Of a DNA stretch of 62,000 nt, positions 1 to 16,558 are shown in pieces. The position numbers and the translations under genes were made by a program. Numbering within the stretch: position 1 is the stretch's first letter; every line of letters begins with the position of its first letter. The stretch is from Chrysomallon squamiferum (Eukaryota; Mollusca; Gastropoda; Neomphalida; Peltospiridae), in NCBI GenBank assembly GCA_012295275.1, contig CM022674.1, forward strand, positions 12,149,864-12,211,863. Direction: 5' to 3'. Below the pieces are notes generated by a model that ran no database searches, had not been told where the DNA came from, and saw only the letters and a program-made list of their open reading frames with translations.

Positions 1-480
<480 letters not shown>

Positions 481-493
481 TACTATAGCGTAC

Positions 494-4690
<4,197 letters not shown>

Positions 4691-4709
4691 TTTCTGCTTC
4701 CTACTCTGA

Positions 4710-4717
4710 TGACGTCA
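4710..4717. promoter_or_regulatory. TGACGTCA palindrome upstream of M2
   Basis: A perfect CRE/ATF-type palindrome 20 bp upstream of the M2 ATG. Matching elements precede P1 and P2, and a partial one precedes M1. Confidence 0.45.
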
Positions 4718-5695
4718 TCAGTTTTTCGTGAAAACACCTCGAACAAATTCGGAACCTTTCGTTCGAATGACATCATTACGTTCCAGCATATAATAATAAA
4801 AAGTTTTAAATTTGTACGTCACATTAAACAAAAAAATAAATAAAATAAAATAGGTTAATGTTTTAAATCATTATCTTTGGGATAATATTCACGACCCTTA
4901 TCAGATTTTATAATTCATAATTCTTATCATCAATATCGTCGTTATTATTGCAGTCATTAACATCTTTGATATTATCAATACCATCATCAACGTCCATCAT
5001 TATAACTATTACTATCGTCATCATCAACATTATTAATTTGATGTTTGATATGAATCAGTTGGTTAGAGAAGATGGTACAAATGAGTTGACTAGGATAGTA
5101 AACATCATGTCCCAGAGCAGATTCGGAGAAACGTGTTCATGTGAAAGACCCATGATCTGTTTGTCTACCGGAATCATTGTTCTTGTTTCATTTCAGAATA
5201 ACTTAGCCGCCGAAATATTTTTGGTCAGTGCTATAAAATATAGAAATGTATCTAGTTATCACATCTTTGCACTACGTGTTGTGATTGGAGGAGATATATA
5301 TGTACATATATCTATGTTTGTAAATGTGTTTTTATTTTCGGTTTCACTTTGTTTTCTCTTGCATATAATTTTTCTTTAGGTCATTATTGTTTTATGAATT
5401 ATTTATTTATTTGTTTCCTTGAGTTCATTTCGATTTTTTTATTATTATTATTATTTTTATTTTTATTATTTTTATTATTGTTGTTGTTGTTATTGTTGTT
5501 GTTGTTGTTACTGTTGTTGTTATTTATTTATTTATTTATTTATTTATTTTGTTGTAAGATATCTCATTCATTAAGACGAATCATCGTGTCAACCTTTTCA
5601 TTCTTTTTCTTTTCTTCGGGTATTCATAAATTTCTTATAGAATTCTTCCATAATTCTTTAGCTGAAAGTAGAATATTAACAAAATGCTTATTGAT

Positions 5696-5910
5696 CTTAG
5701 CAACACTACTTCTATTTTTATCACTATTATTACTACAACTACTACTACTACTATTATTATTATTACTACTACTACTATGACTTTATAAACTCCTACAGCT
5801 ATTATCACTATTACTGCTAGTGCTATTACTATTATTACTATACTACTTCTATTACTGCTACGGTCACTTGTCCACGAATAATAATAATAATAATAATAAT
5901 ACAAGTACCT
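5696..5910. repeat. ACT/ATT/AAT trinucleotide arrays
   Basis: Imperfect trinucleotide runs with no coding support. Confidence 0.7.
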
Positions 5911-6315
5911 GACCAATTATCCGGCGTCCTGAAATCCAGAAAGACCAGAAAACCGGATGTGTTGTCCTCACCAGACCGGAACTACTCTTTCAAGCCGCGT
6001 GGTGCTCATTCACTCGCCGCATTGTTTACGTGTCGAGTCGCCAGTATTGCGTATCGCCAATTTTCTTTGTTTTTAATTTTAAAATGTTTATGCCTAATTA
6101 TTTACGTATTTAGATGCCTTGGTACCAGAAAATCGGAAAATCCAGAAATTAATAACAGCAATACCAATAATAATAATAATAACAATGACGTCGATGAATA
6201 CAATAACAACAACAATGATATTGATGATGATATTATCATGAAGAATAAGATATTAAAATTAATAATATTTCATCTTTTCATTTTTTTTTTAAAGTTTAAA
6301 TATCCGTAATAGTTC

Positions 6316-6500
6316 ACCTTCGACGTCACTAAGACAATTCGATTCGTACAATGATGACGTCACTCAAACAACTCAATTCGTATAATGATGATGTACTAAA
6401 GGTTTGTATAAAGGTGATGTATCTAAAACAAATCAGTTTGTCTAATGACGAAGTCATCTAAGACAATTCAGTTTTTGTAATGATGATTTGACTAAAACAT
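6316..6500 (+). repeat. About 42-bp degenerate tandem repeat with TGACGTCA-like core
   Basis: Four to five units of the type ATGATGACGTCACT, then AACAATTCAGTTTGTATA. The same unit occurs at 12590-12935 and 20745-20885. Confidence 0.55.
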
Positions 6501-6524
6501 ATTACTTATTACTATTATTTATGG

Positions 6525-6571
<47 letters not shown>

Positions 6572-6574
6572 TAC

Positions 6575-6607
6575 CTTCTCATTTTCTGTGAATACGTATG
6601 AGTTTCT
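6575..6607 (-). CDS. Tail microexon m8 (33 bp cassette candidate)
   Basis: TTTTTCCAG acceptor, donor GTAAAA; 33 bp, phase 2/2. Reads (x)ETHTYSQKMRR. Ends in AG|GT like the other microexons. Skipping or including it keeps the frame. Confidence 0.45.
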
Positions 6608-6796
6608 CTGGAAAAATAAAAATATCACAATGTCAGAGAGAATTCAGATTATCAGCGACATACTATAAATAAATTTATACACAGATATAAACACGAACGA
6701 AAATTCACTCATCCATCCATCCATATATGTGTATGTCTGGGTCTGAATGTATATGTGTACTATCTATTCAATTATTTGTATATATCTGTTACTGAC

Positions 6797-6841
6797 CTTC
6801 TTCTTTCTTCTGTTTCTGTCTGTTTCTTCCCTCAGTAGTGT
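6797..6841 (-). pseudogene. Tail microexon m7 with in-frame stop
   Basis: 45 bp between ATGTCAG and donor GTCAGT. In the shared phase it reads HY-stop-GKKQTETEERR. The part after the stop resembles m6, so it is either a decayed cassette or a stop-bearing alternative end. Confidence 0.35.
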
Positions 6842-7109
6842 CTGACATTACACTGTAAAAAGAATGAAGTAAAGATCTTCACAAATAAAAATGATAATAT
6901 AAAATAAAATAAATAAACCTAAAAGAATTCCCGAAATCGTAAATAAAGTTATTAATGTTGTTAAAAATATGATAAATGGTACAAAAAGATAATGAAACTC
7001 TAATGAAGAATATCGACTGAATTGAAATCTGCAAATATACATAGAAGAATACATTATTTTTATGACTGTTGTTGTTGTTGTCGTCGTCGTTTTTTAAAGT
7101 AAAAATTAC

Positions 7110-7148
7110 CTTCTTTCCTTCTGTTGCTGTGTACGTGTATGTGTACTT
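7110..7148 (-). CDS. Tail microexon m6 (39 bp)
   Basis: Acceptor CATTTTCAG, donor GTAATT, phase 2/2. Reads (x)STHTRTQQQKERR, a basic cytoplasmic-tail-like peptide. Flanking intron sequence resembles that of m5 and m4, so the three arose by local tandem duplication. Confidence 0.5.
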
Positions 7149-7245
7149 CTGAAAATGTCATCACATAATGTATGTATTTTTATCAAAGATTAATTATCAT
7201 ATTTTTCAAGTGATAAATAAGAAATATTTCTAAGGTTTTAATTAC

Positions 7246-7284
7246 CTTCTTTCGGGCGGTTCTGATATATGCTTACGTTTACTT
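7246..7284 (-). CDS. Tail microexon m5 (39 bp)
   Basis: Acceptor CATTTTCAG, donor GTAATT, phase 2/2. Reads (x)SKRKHISEPPERR. It is comparable to the basic 33-bp tail exon of P1 (21677-21709), which has the same phases. Confidence 0.5.
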
Positions 7285-7422
7285 CTGAAAATGTTATCAA
7301 ATAATATTAGTATTTTTTTTTTTAAATATTATTATTATTTTTGGTTTTCACTTTATTAGTATTTTTTATTTTATATTTATTTTTTAATTGAAAAGCAAAA
7401 ATATTTCTAAATTTTTTATTAC

Positions 7423-7461
7423 GTTTTTTCTGGCTGTTCCGATATAAATTCATCTGTAGTT
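7423..7461 (-). CDS. Tail microexon m4 (39 bp, weaker acceptor)
   Basis: Acceptor TTTTGAG, donor GTAATA, phase 2/2. Reads (x)TTDEFISEQPEKT. Same length and flanks as m5 and m6. Confidence 0.4.
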
Positions 7462-8599
7462 CTCAAAATATTATCACATTGTGTTGGTATTTTTTAAGAT
7501 TGATTATCATATTTTTCAGTACATATACTTTAACAAAAGGCTTTTCATGAAATTACATAAAAAATACTGTTCAGCTTTTCAATTCCTTTTTCTTTTTCTT
7601 TTTCATTCTTTTTTCTCGTTTTTTTTTTTCTTCATGAAGTATATATATGCATACATACAGACAGACAGACATAGTACACACAAACATAAACACACAAATT
7701 CAAACATCAATATAAACATTTTCAGTTTCTGTTTGATTACGTATAAAAAAATACAGAAATGTTTTAATATGAAGTCAAAACTGCTATTTGGCGACCATAT
7801 CTGCATTAGGCATTACTAAAGTTATATTACAACAACTACTTCCATATAAAGGTACGTTCGTGATTTAGAGTAATTCAATATATTAGGCAAAAGTTAAATT
7901 ATTTCTGAGTATAATATTTTGCGAAGAACTTGGAATTATGCAAATTAGGATGGATACATACATTTTGTTCCACTAGGCATCCTATATACAAAACTATTTA
8001 ATAATTGTTTTTATTAAACCATAAAATGCTAATTTAGTTCTCTCTTCCAGAAATGAAACATTTCTGTCATAAAAATTATCTGACCTGTAATTATCCATTT
8101 ATACAACATAATCCGAATATATTCTAAGTTTTTGAAAAAGGTCAAACGTTAGTCATATGAAACATATTTCAAGAAGTATCTTTACCAAATGTGGAGGATC
8201 TGTTCAATAAAGTGTTCACTTTATAAAGACCTTACATATTTATATGAAACTCCCCTAACAAAATAAACTGACACATGATTTCATTCTGCTTTCTGTGGCC
8301 GTAGTAGCCGTTACCATTGCTAATTAGAGATATTTTTTGTATTTTATTTGATAAACTGACATTGTTTTATTTGTGATTGATATTTACTGCATTTACTTAA
8401 TTTTGTTCATTATTATTACGTGAATTCGAATAAATAATATGGGAAATGTTTGGCTGATGATCTGTTTCATCCATCTATGGCTTTATAAATACAGATTATC
8501 GAATAATACTTTAAAAAAATACAATAAAATAATAATAAAATAAATGTTATATACAAAAGAACAACGTAGAGGAATATCCTTTAAAAATGTGTAACATAC

Positions 8600-8624
8600 T
8601 CGTCAAAAGATGCAAAATCGTCAT
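8600..8624 (-). CDS. Spare or alternative first exon (signal-peptide start)
   Basis: 25 bp: ATG plus MTILHLLT plus one base, donor GTATGT. This is the same design as M2 exon 1, and the flanking sequence is homologous (about 8530-8640 versus 4500-4710). No A exon lies between it and M2 exon 1. It is either an alternative promoter and first exon for M2 or an orphan left by tandem duplication. Its upstream palindrome is decayed (TGATGTAA). Confidence 0.45.
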
Positions 8625-9949
8625 CTTCTCCTGCCGTATCTGTAATTACATCATCACTTTTTGCGTGCAAACACTTCGATAAAAAAAAGTTAATTTGTTG
8701 CTCACATTAAAAAATAATACTACTACTAATAAAATAAAACATAATAGTAAAAAAAGGATTACTCTTGCTGGACAGTCGATAATAATAAATCATTTAAATT
8801 CTACTTATGCACACGTTGTCGCTTGCACACTATTTTTCGATTGGAAAATGTTTTCGCGTAAAGGGAGTCTATAAATATTAATATTTTACCTAAAATAAAT
8901 AAACGAATAAATAAATAAAATTTCTTAATGTTTTAAATCATTAAATTTGAGGCAATTCACGACCCGTATAAGATTTTGTAATTTATAATTCTCCATTATC
9001 ATCGCTATCATCATTATGATCATTAACATCTTTGATATTATCAACATCATCATCATCGTCGTCGTCCATCATTATAACTGTTACTATCGTCTTTATCAGT
9101 ATTATTAATTGTGTATATTTGTGGTTGTACGCATTTATGTGACTTATAAAATAACATAAAATAATTAAATAAATACTGAAAAAACGAAAATAAAGTAACA
9201 CTGTTTTTTTTTTTTAATAATTAACATTTATTTATTAATTGAAAATTAACATTGAATTTTTTACTCAAAATATTAATTACATTTAATAAGGTATTGAAAT
9301 TTTCTGCCAGAAAGATTCACGCAAATAATGTTTCCAGACAGACGAAAATCCGTCACGATTTCCCTGAGAGTCTGATACGAGATTCATCATGGCATAGATT
9401 GGTTGTTTGTCAACAAAACTTTTTAAGCTGATAGTAACAAAAGCTATAATAGGAGAAAAGTTAAATAGTCTCAGATATTTGATATGAATAAGCTGGTTAC
9501 AGGAGATGGTAGAAATGACTAGTCTAGAATAATAAACATCATGTCCCAGAGGAGACATGGTAAATGTATTCGTATGAAAGACCCATGACTTGTTTGCCTA
9601 TCTGAATTATCTTTCTTGTTTAATTTCAGAATTCGATGTTTAAACATTCCACATGCTTTACACTAGCTGATTAATGCATTATGTTTCAGACGTGAAAAAG
9701 GTGTTTTAATAGCTATACCAACAATTAAACATTTAACTTATAACTAAATAACTATTATCGAAGTTCCGTCCCAAAGAGAAATAGTGTTGGTCAGTCTCAG
9801 AACCCTGCATCATGTGAACCCTTTCTTCAACTTTTCCTTCGTTTTTTCCTTCTTTTCTTCGATCGATCATCGATTTCTTCTGAATATTCTTCCACAATTT
9901 CTTTGCTGAAAGTAGAATATTTTAACAAAATGCATATAGATCTTATCAA

Positions 9950-10245
9950 CAATACTACTTCTGTAATTACTATCATTACTACAACTACTACTATTACTGC
10001 TGCTGCTACTAATACCGTGACGTCTACTACTACTGCTGCTTCTTTTAACACTCCTATTGCTACTACTATTACTACTACTACTACTACTACTGTTACTACT
10101 TCTACAACTACTGCCACTGTTACTACCACTATTACTATTGCTATTACTAGTGCTTTAGTATTACTATTACTATCACCATTAGCTCTTCTACTACTACTGC
10201 CACCACTACTACTACTAATATTACTATTGCTGCTACTACTGTTAC

Positions 10246-10279
<34 letters not shown>

Positions 10280-10290
10280 GTTATTGTTGT
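9950..10290. repeat. ACT/ATT trinucleotide array
   Basis: Long imperfect trinucleotide tract that makes low-complexity open frames on both strands. Confidence 0.75.
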
Positions 10291-11094
10291 TGTTGTTGTT
10301 TTGTGGTTTGCTCTTGTTAATTAAATTTTAATTTAATTGTAATAATTTATTTAATTGTATATCATTAATATTCGATAATATAATTATACATCTACATATG
10401 CCTATCGATCTAGCTATCCATCTATCTCCCTACCTACCTACCTACCTACCTACGTATCCATATATCTGTATGCGTGTGTGTATGTATATATTTATATATG
10501 TGTGTATGTGTATATATAAATGATTTGAGGATTTACTTACAACTGAAAGTGATCATCCATTGAATTACTGTCTGAGCTATACATAAAAAAGAAAATAATA
10601 ATAATAATAACAACAGCAACAGCAAAAACAAACAACAACAATAAAAATAATAATAACAGTAACAACAATAATAACAACAACAACAACAACAATAACAATA
10701 ATAATAATTAAATGAGAGAGAGAGAGAGAGAAATAATCTGAATTAATATTATCTATGATATTTTGCTGTCCAAAGATTTGGAAAAGTTGTATGCACAACC
10801 CTTTATTTCAATTTATTTTACTTCACCTATTTATTAATTCACTTATTATTTTTATTATATTTCGATCACAATACTTTTAAAAATTGCATTATAATGTAAT
10901 AAAGTGAAATCATATTTTTGTTATGTCACAAGGAGCCTTGTAATGGTATTTGTTTGTTACGTCACCTTGTACATATACAATAATTTAATCGATAATACTA
11001 AATAATAATAATAATAAACAATAATAAATAATAATAAAATAATAATTCAAAAATTAACAAACAAAATAAATATATAAATATATGTTATCTATGT

Positions 11095-11290
11095 ACGTGT
11101 GTATGTATGTATGTGTGTGAATCTGTTTGGATCTGTGTATGGATGTATGTATGTATGTGTATGTGTATATATATACATATATATATATATGTGTGTGTGT
11201 ATGTATAGATATATATATATATAAGTATGTATGTATATATGTATCTCTGTGTATATTTACTTATGTGTTTTTGAATGTGTGTATGTGCAT
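11095..11290. repeat. GTAT/TA microsatellite region
   Basis: Alternating GTAT and TA runs. The stretch 10330-11320 otherwise shows no gene. Confidence 0.75.
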
Positions 11291-11321
11291 GTATTAATAT
11301 TAAAAGTATTGTTATTATTAC

Positions 11322-11339
11322 CTTTTCGCCACAACTTTT
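11322..11339 (-). CDS. Tail microexon m3 (18 bp)
   Basis: Acceptor CATTTTCAG, donor GTAATA, phase 2/2. Reads (x)KVVAKR. Possible cytoplasmic-tail cassette of M1. Confidence 0.4.
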
Positions 11340-11579
11340 CTGAAAATGTTATCACATAATATTAATCCGAATTGAGCTTATTTGTCATATTTTGGAATAT
11401 AAATAGTTACTTCTGTGACAGCAAGGAAAAAAATTGTCGACGAACATTATACTGAATATGCACATATACATACATACATACATATGTTCATCATACGCCC
11501 ATACACACAAACAAACACTGTACATACACAAATACGTTCTTAAATACATGCATACATACATCATTAATATTATTATTAA

Positions 11580-11640
11580 GATTTTATTTTTATTTTATTT
11601 TATTTTATTTTATTTTATTTTATTTTATTTTATTTTAATT
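11580..11640. repeat. (ATTTT)n microsatellite
   Basis: About eleven ATTTT units between microexons m3 and m2. Confidence 0.85.
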
Positions 11641-11809
11641 TATTTCGATACTGTTGTTCCTTCAACGTTTTCTGTATGAAAAAACAACAAAGAAGCAAAA
11701 TCTCAAGAAACAAAAAAAATTTTAAAAATTAAATAAATGATTAAGACCTCTCCAAAATCTAACAATAAAACCAGCTATCAGTGAGTAAGAAGAATACATT
11801 TTTGTTTAC

Positions 11810-11848
11810 CTTTCATTCTTTACTTTCATTAAATTTGCTTCTTTACAT
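11810..11848 (-). CDS. Tail microexon m2 (39 bp)
   Basis: Acceptor TATTTTCAG, donor GTAAAC, phase 2/2. Reads (x)CKEANLMKVKNER. The upstream intron (...ATTATATGATAATATTTTCAG) resembles that of m3-m6. Confidence 0.45.
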
Positions 11849-11973
11849 CTGAAAATATTATCATATAATGTTAGTCTGAATAAAATTGTATCTCTCTTAT
11901 ATGTATAGATAGATAGATAGATAGATAGATAGATCTTAATTGTTTCTTTCTTTATTTTTAAATTTTATTTATT

Positions 11974-11995
11974 TCACATTTTCCGGTTGTCTCCT
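11974..11995 (-). CDS. M1 exon 7 / microexon m1: terminal tail exon
   Basis: Acceptor TATTTTCAG. GDNRKM then TGA. An internal donor GTGAAA after 18 bp (11978-11995) would make it a phase-2/2 cassette instead. Which is used cannot be read from the sequence. Confidence 0.5.
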
Positions 11996-14900
11996 CTGAA
12001 AATAATGAAGTAATAGTTTTAAAGAATCACTAAATACGATAATTTTCAATAATTTACAAGTATTTTACAAACTGATACTTGTGAGGAATAACTAATTATT
12101 AAATATATTTACTATACATACATATTTACAGACACAAACACACACACACACACATACACACATAAGCGAGTGTATGTGTATGTATATTATAAATTATTTC
12201 GTTTATTTATTTATTTATTTATTTATATAATTAAATGTATTTATTTTCTTCTTTCTTTCTTTCAGTCTTTGTTGTTCTTTTTTTTTTTCTTATTTATTCA
12301 GGGAAAAGTAAGTAGAAGGTTAAATAGAAGTGCTTACATCTGATATAATACACAGCCGACACAGAGTGTAGCCAGAATGAAGACAGCAAGCGAAGACAGA
12401 GCAACATCAGACTCCGTCATTGCTTGAACATCTAAAGAGAAGAAATAATAAAAATAAGTCAGGAAATGAATAAAAACATCAATTAATTAGCGATTAAATA
12501 ACTAAATAAATAAATGAGCTAGCGAAACAGAAGTTGGTATACATAATAATTTTAAACAAACTGAATGGAGCAATAAAACTGAAATCGTCATTACAAAAAT
12601 GTATCATTATACAAACTAATATTTTAATGACTTTATCATCATAAATACGTAGTCACTGTAATCGTTTTATCATTGTACAAGCTATTTTAATTTTTTAATG
12701 ATTTTATAATTGTAAATTATTAATGACTTTGTTATTATACGAATAGAACTGTTTTACTAACATCATCATCATGCTGATACCAACTAAATTGTTTTAGTGA
12801 CGTCATCATTATATAAAATGAATTGTGTGACGTCATCACTAAATAAACTGAACTGTATTAATGACGTCATCATTCGACAAACAGAGATGTCATAATGACA
12901 TCATCATGATACAAATGGAACTGTGATTTTACCATTCACAATTATAAAAGCTGAAATAGTAACAACTATAACGATAATAGTAATATTAGCACGTTTATTT
13001 TTATACCTATACAGTGGATAAAAGTGTCACAAACTTCTGTTCTGATCCTATTATTTTTCAAAACAACTCTTCTGATTCCCACTCCGCATGTGACGCTGCA
13101 TCCGTGAATTAGCGCAGCATCTTGGTTCTCTACTATACCTGCAATATCTTCGTCTGCTATATTAAAGTAATTTTAAATACACTAACCCTCATACATGTCA
13201 ACACACAACGGTGTATTCACTAAGTACAATTTCTCTTTACGTTAATGATTGTAACTTGACTAAAAACTATTTCTGTTTACATTAAAAACTGTATCTTTAC
13301 TAAGAAATATTCCTATTTAGATTAATAACTGCACCTTTACTAAGAAATATTTCTATGTACATTAATGACTTTCTTTATTAAGAATTATTACTCTTTACGT
13401 TAATAACATTACGTTTAATAAGAGTTATTACTCCTCACATTAATAACAGTAACTTTACCAAAAATTATTACTTTACATTAATAAAAGTGTGTTTACTAAG
13501 AATTATTACTCTTTACATTAATAACGGTACGTTTAGTAAGAATTACTACTCTTTACTTTAGTAACAGTACGTTTAATAATAATTATTACTCTTTACTTTA
13601 ATAACAGTACGTTTAATAAGAATTATAGCTCTTTACGTTAATGACATTACCTTTACAAAACACTATTACTCTTTACATTAACGATACTACGTTCATTAAG
13701 AATTTTTACTCTTTACATTAATGGTACTAAATTTAATAAGAATTATTACTTTTGCATTAATAACAGTACCTTTACTAATATTTATTACTCTTTATATTAA
13801 AGACACTAAGTTTAATAAGAACTGTTGCTCTTTACATCAATGATGTTACGATTACTAAACAGTATTCTTTTTAGACATTTACATTAATACGTATACTAAA
13901 CATACTTTCACTTACATTAATGATGGAACGTTTGCTGAGAATTATTACTCTTTACAATAACACCAGTAAGGTCACTAAGAATTACTGCTCCGTGCATTAA
14001 TAAAAGTTACCTTATTATAAAATATCCCTTTACAATAGTATGTTTGACAGAAATTTTTTTTTTTTAATAACATTAATAACACTACATTTACTAAGAATTA
14101 CTATTATTTACACTAATATCGGAATCTGAATTATTCCTGTATCCAGTAATGGTCGTACGTTTACTAAGCATTATTATATATTCACATTAATGAAGGATAC
14201 GTTTGTTAAAAATAGTTTCACTTCAATTAATGATGGAATGTTTGCTAAGAATGATTGCGCTTTACTCTAATGTCAGTACGTTTGCTACGAATTATTCTTA
14301 TTAGCATTAATGGGGTATTAAGAATTACTCCTGTTTGTATAAATGAAGTGACGTTTATTCATATTTAAATTACAGATGTATTAATACATAGTATTTTTGA
14401 ATCTAAAACAGCGTGCTCTCTTCCTCTCTGTTGATGAGTACTTACGTTCATAATCGTAGTTTGTTTTATCAGAATCTCCTATGCAGAGTTTTAGTTCGGT
14501 TCCTGTCTGCGGTAATGTCTCACACGTTCGACTTTTGTACACAGAAGAGGACAACGGCGTGATTGACCACTTGCTCCACTGACCAACCTCTTTAAAAAAA
14601 TAAAAATAAAAGAAAGAAAGAGGTAATAAACAAAGAAAGAAAGAAATATTATAATTAGTATTATTATTATTATTAATCACTAAGTCACTTATCCTTATCT
14701 CGGTTTCATAACGAATTAAAGTTTTTGGTAATCGGAAACCAAATTTTATGACAGAAGTTTATTATAAAATTCTTAATGAAGTCGATGATTAATTATTAAA
14801 GTATATTATGACTCTTTTGAGCAGATAATATCAACATTAACTGAAAACAAGAATCTTCAGATCCGCTTCTCTAATGCTATATTTTGAATCTAGTATTCAT

Positions 14901-16154
14901 TTATATCATACATTATCCTATTATCTTATGCGCAGCCCATCTTTGCATAGAAAAATAAAATTATTGCATGCTCCTCATAATTATCCTTTATTAATTTCTG
15001 TTCATTCTGTTCGTTTCATAATTGTTAAGTAACTTTGTTGACTTACCAGCAAAACAGGTTAATTTATATTCAGTTATTTTATCGTCGATTTCTGCCATCA
15101 GTTTATCTATGCTCAAGTTTTGACATGCGTCAGACTCAGCTAAATCATCAGCAGCAAGTATGTAACAGTTTCTAAATAAATCAATCTTAGTGTCTCTGAA
15201 AACAAAAATACATACACAAGCAAAATCATAATAAAAATGTGAGCTAATGTGATATTGATACTAAAATATTAAAACAAAAGAATACTGTTAAAACCGTGCA
15301 TAATAATAAAATCGGCTAAATGTAAATACTGATAAATTCAAACACAGATAAATCTGAACAGTCCAATGTAGACTCACAAATTTAAACATATAAAATATAA
15401 ACGCTGATAAAATTAATCACTGAATCAAACACTTTACACATTGTCAGAAGCAGATGTCTGAGACTGTCTGATTCTGTCTGATTCTGTATCATGTATATGG
15501 ATGCACACCCAAAGACTTACGAGCAGTACTGGCTTCTGAAGGTTTCAATAGACTGCCCTTTCGAAATAGAGCCTGACTGACCATGGGACAGAACAAAGGT
15601 TAAAGTGTCTGGAGTGTGACCAGTAAGTCTTCCACATTGTGCTAACTTCTTATCATGAAACTCAACGCACGACTGCTGACCTTTGACCGCCAGCAAAAGG
15701 ACACCGACTGAAGAATAAAAGAGAAAAACGACACAGTTGTTATTTCTGAGGTAATTTAATTTATAACTGAAATGTCTTTGTCCGATGTATAAATATTTAT
15801 TTCCTGTACAGTAAACTATATACTTTGTTGATACACACATACACACATATATATACACATGCATACCAACACACACATACACACAACACACATACACATA
15901 CACACAACACACATTCACATACACATACACACACACACACATACACACAACACACATTCACATACACACATATATACATAGATGTAACGGTAACATCGTC
16001 CTCCTTCGGAGTGCGGGCGAATGGGTGTCATACGTTCGAGTCTCGTCAGCGGCATCTAACGGGTTTGTGAGGTCGTGATTTGACTTTGTCCTCCTGCGTC
16101 ACTGCGTTCCCGAATATTGTCTATGTGATGAATATTCAAAATCCTAAACTACAA

Positions 16155-16185
<31 letters not shown>

Positions 16186-16521
16186 TACATAGATACATAC
16201 ATACATGCATACATACATACATACATACGTACATACATACATACATAAATATATCTACTTGCCAGTGCCAGTAAAAATAGATGCACGCAAAAATTACGAA
16301 AGAGAAAGAACGGCGTGCTTCGTGGAGGCGATGATTACCCTCGGTTACTGAGCAACTTTTTTAGGGTTGTCTCGATGGGCGAACGGTAAAGTTGACCCAC
16401 TTCTAATCAGACGTACATAATATTCAAATTCTAAAAACACACACACACACACACGCATACATACATACATACATACATACATACATAGACATACAGACAA
16501 ATAAACATAGACAACTCTGTG

Positions 16522-16558
<37 letters not shown>

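Noticed and set aside
4948-5780. Two 143-codon plus-strand open frames
   Set aside because: Mostly ATT/GTT/ACT repeats; no family or splice evidence.
5907-6150. CCGGATGTG / ATTATCCGGCG blocks as DNA-transposon ends
   Set aside because: The related blocks are in direct, not inverted, order and too short to call.
9283-9558. 91-codon minus-strand open frame
   Set aside because: No domain or splice support; part of the tandem-duplicated non-coding segment.
10543-10577. Short minus-strand exon candidate ending at GTAAGTAA
   Set aside because: Good donor, but in the family phase it reads a stop at once; no role could be assigned.
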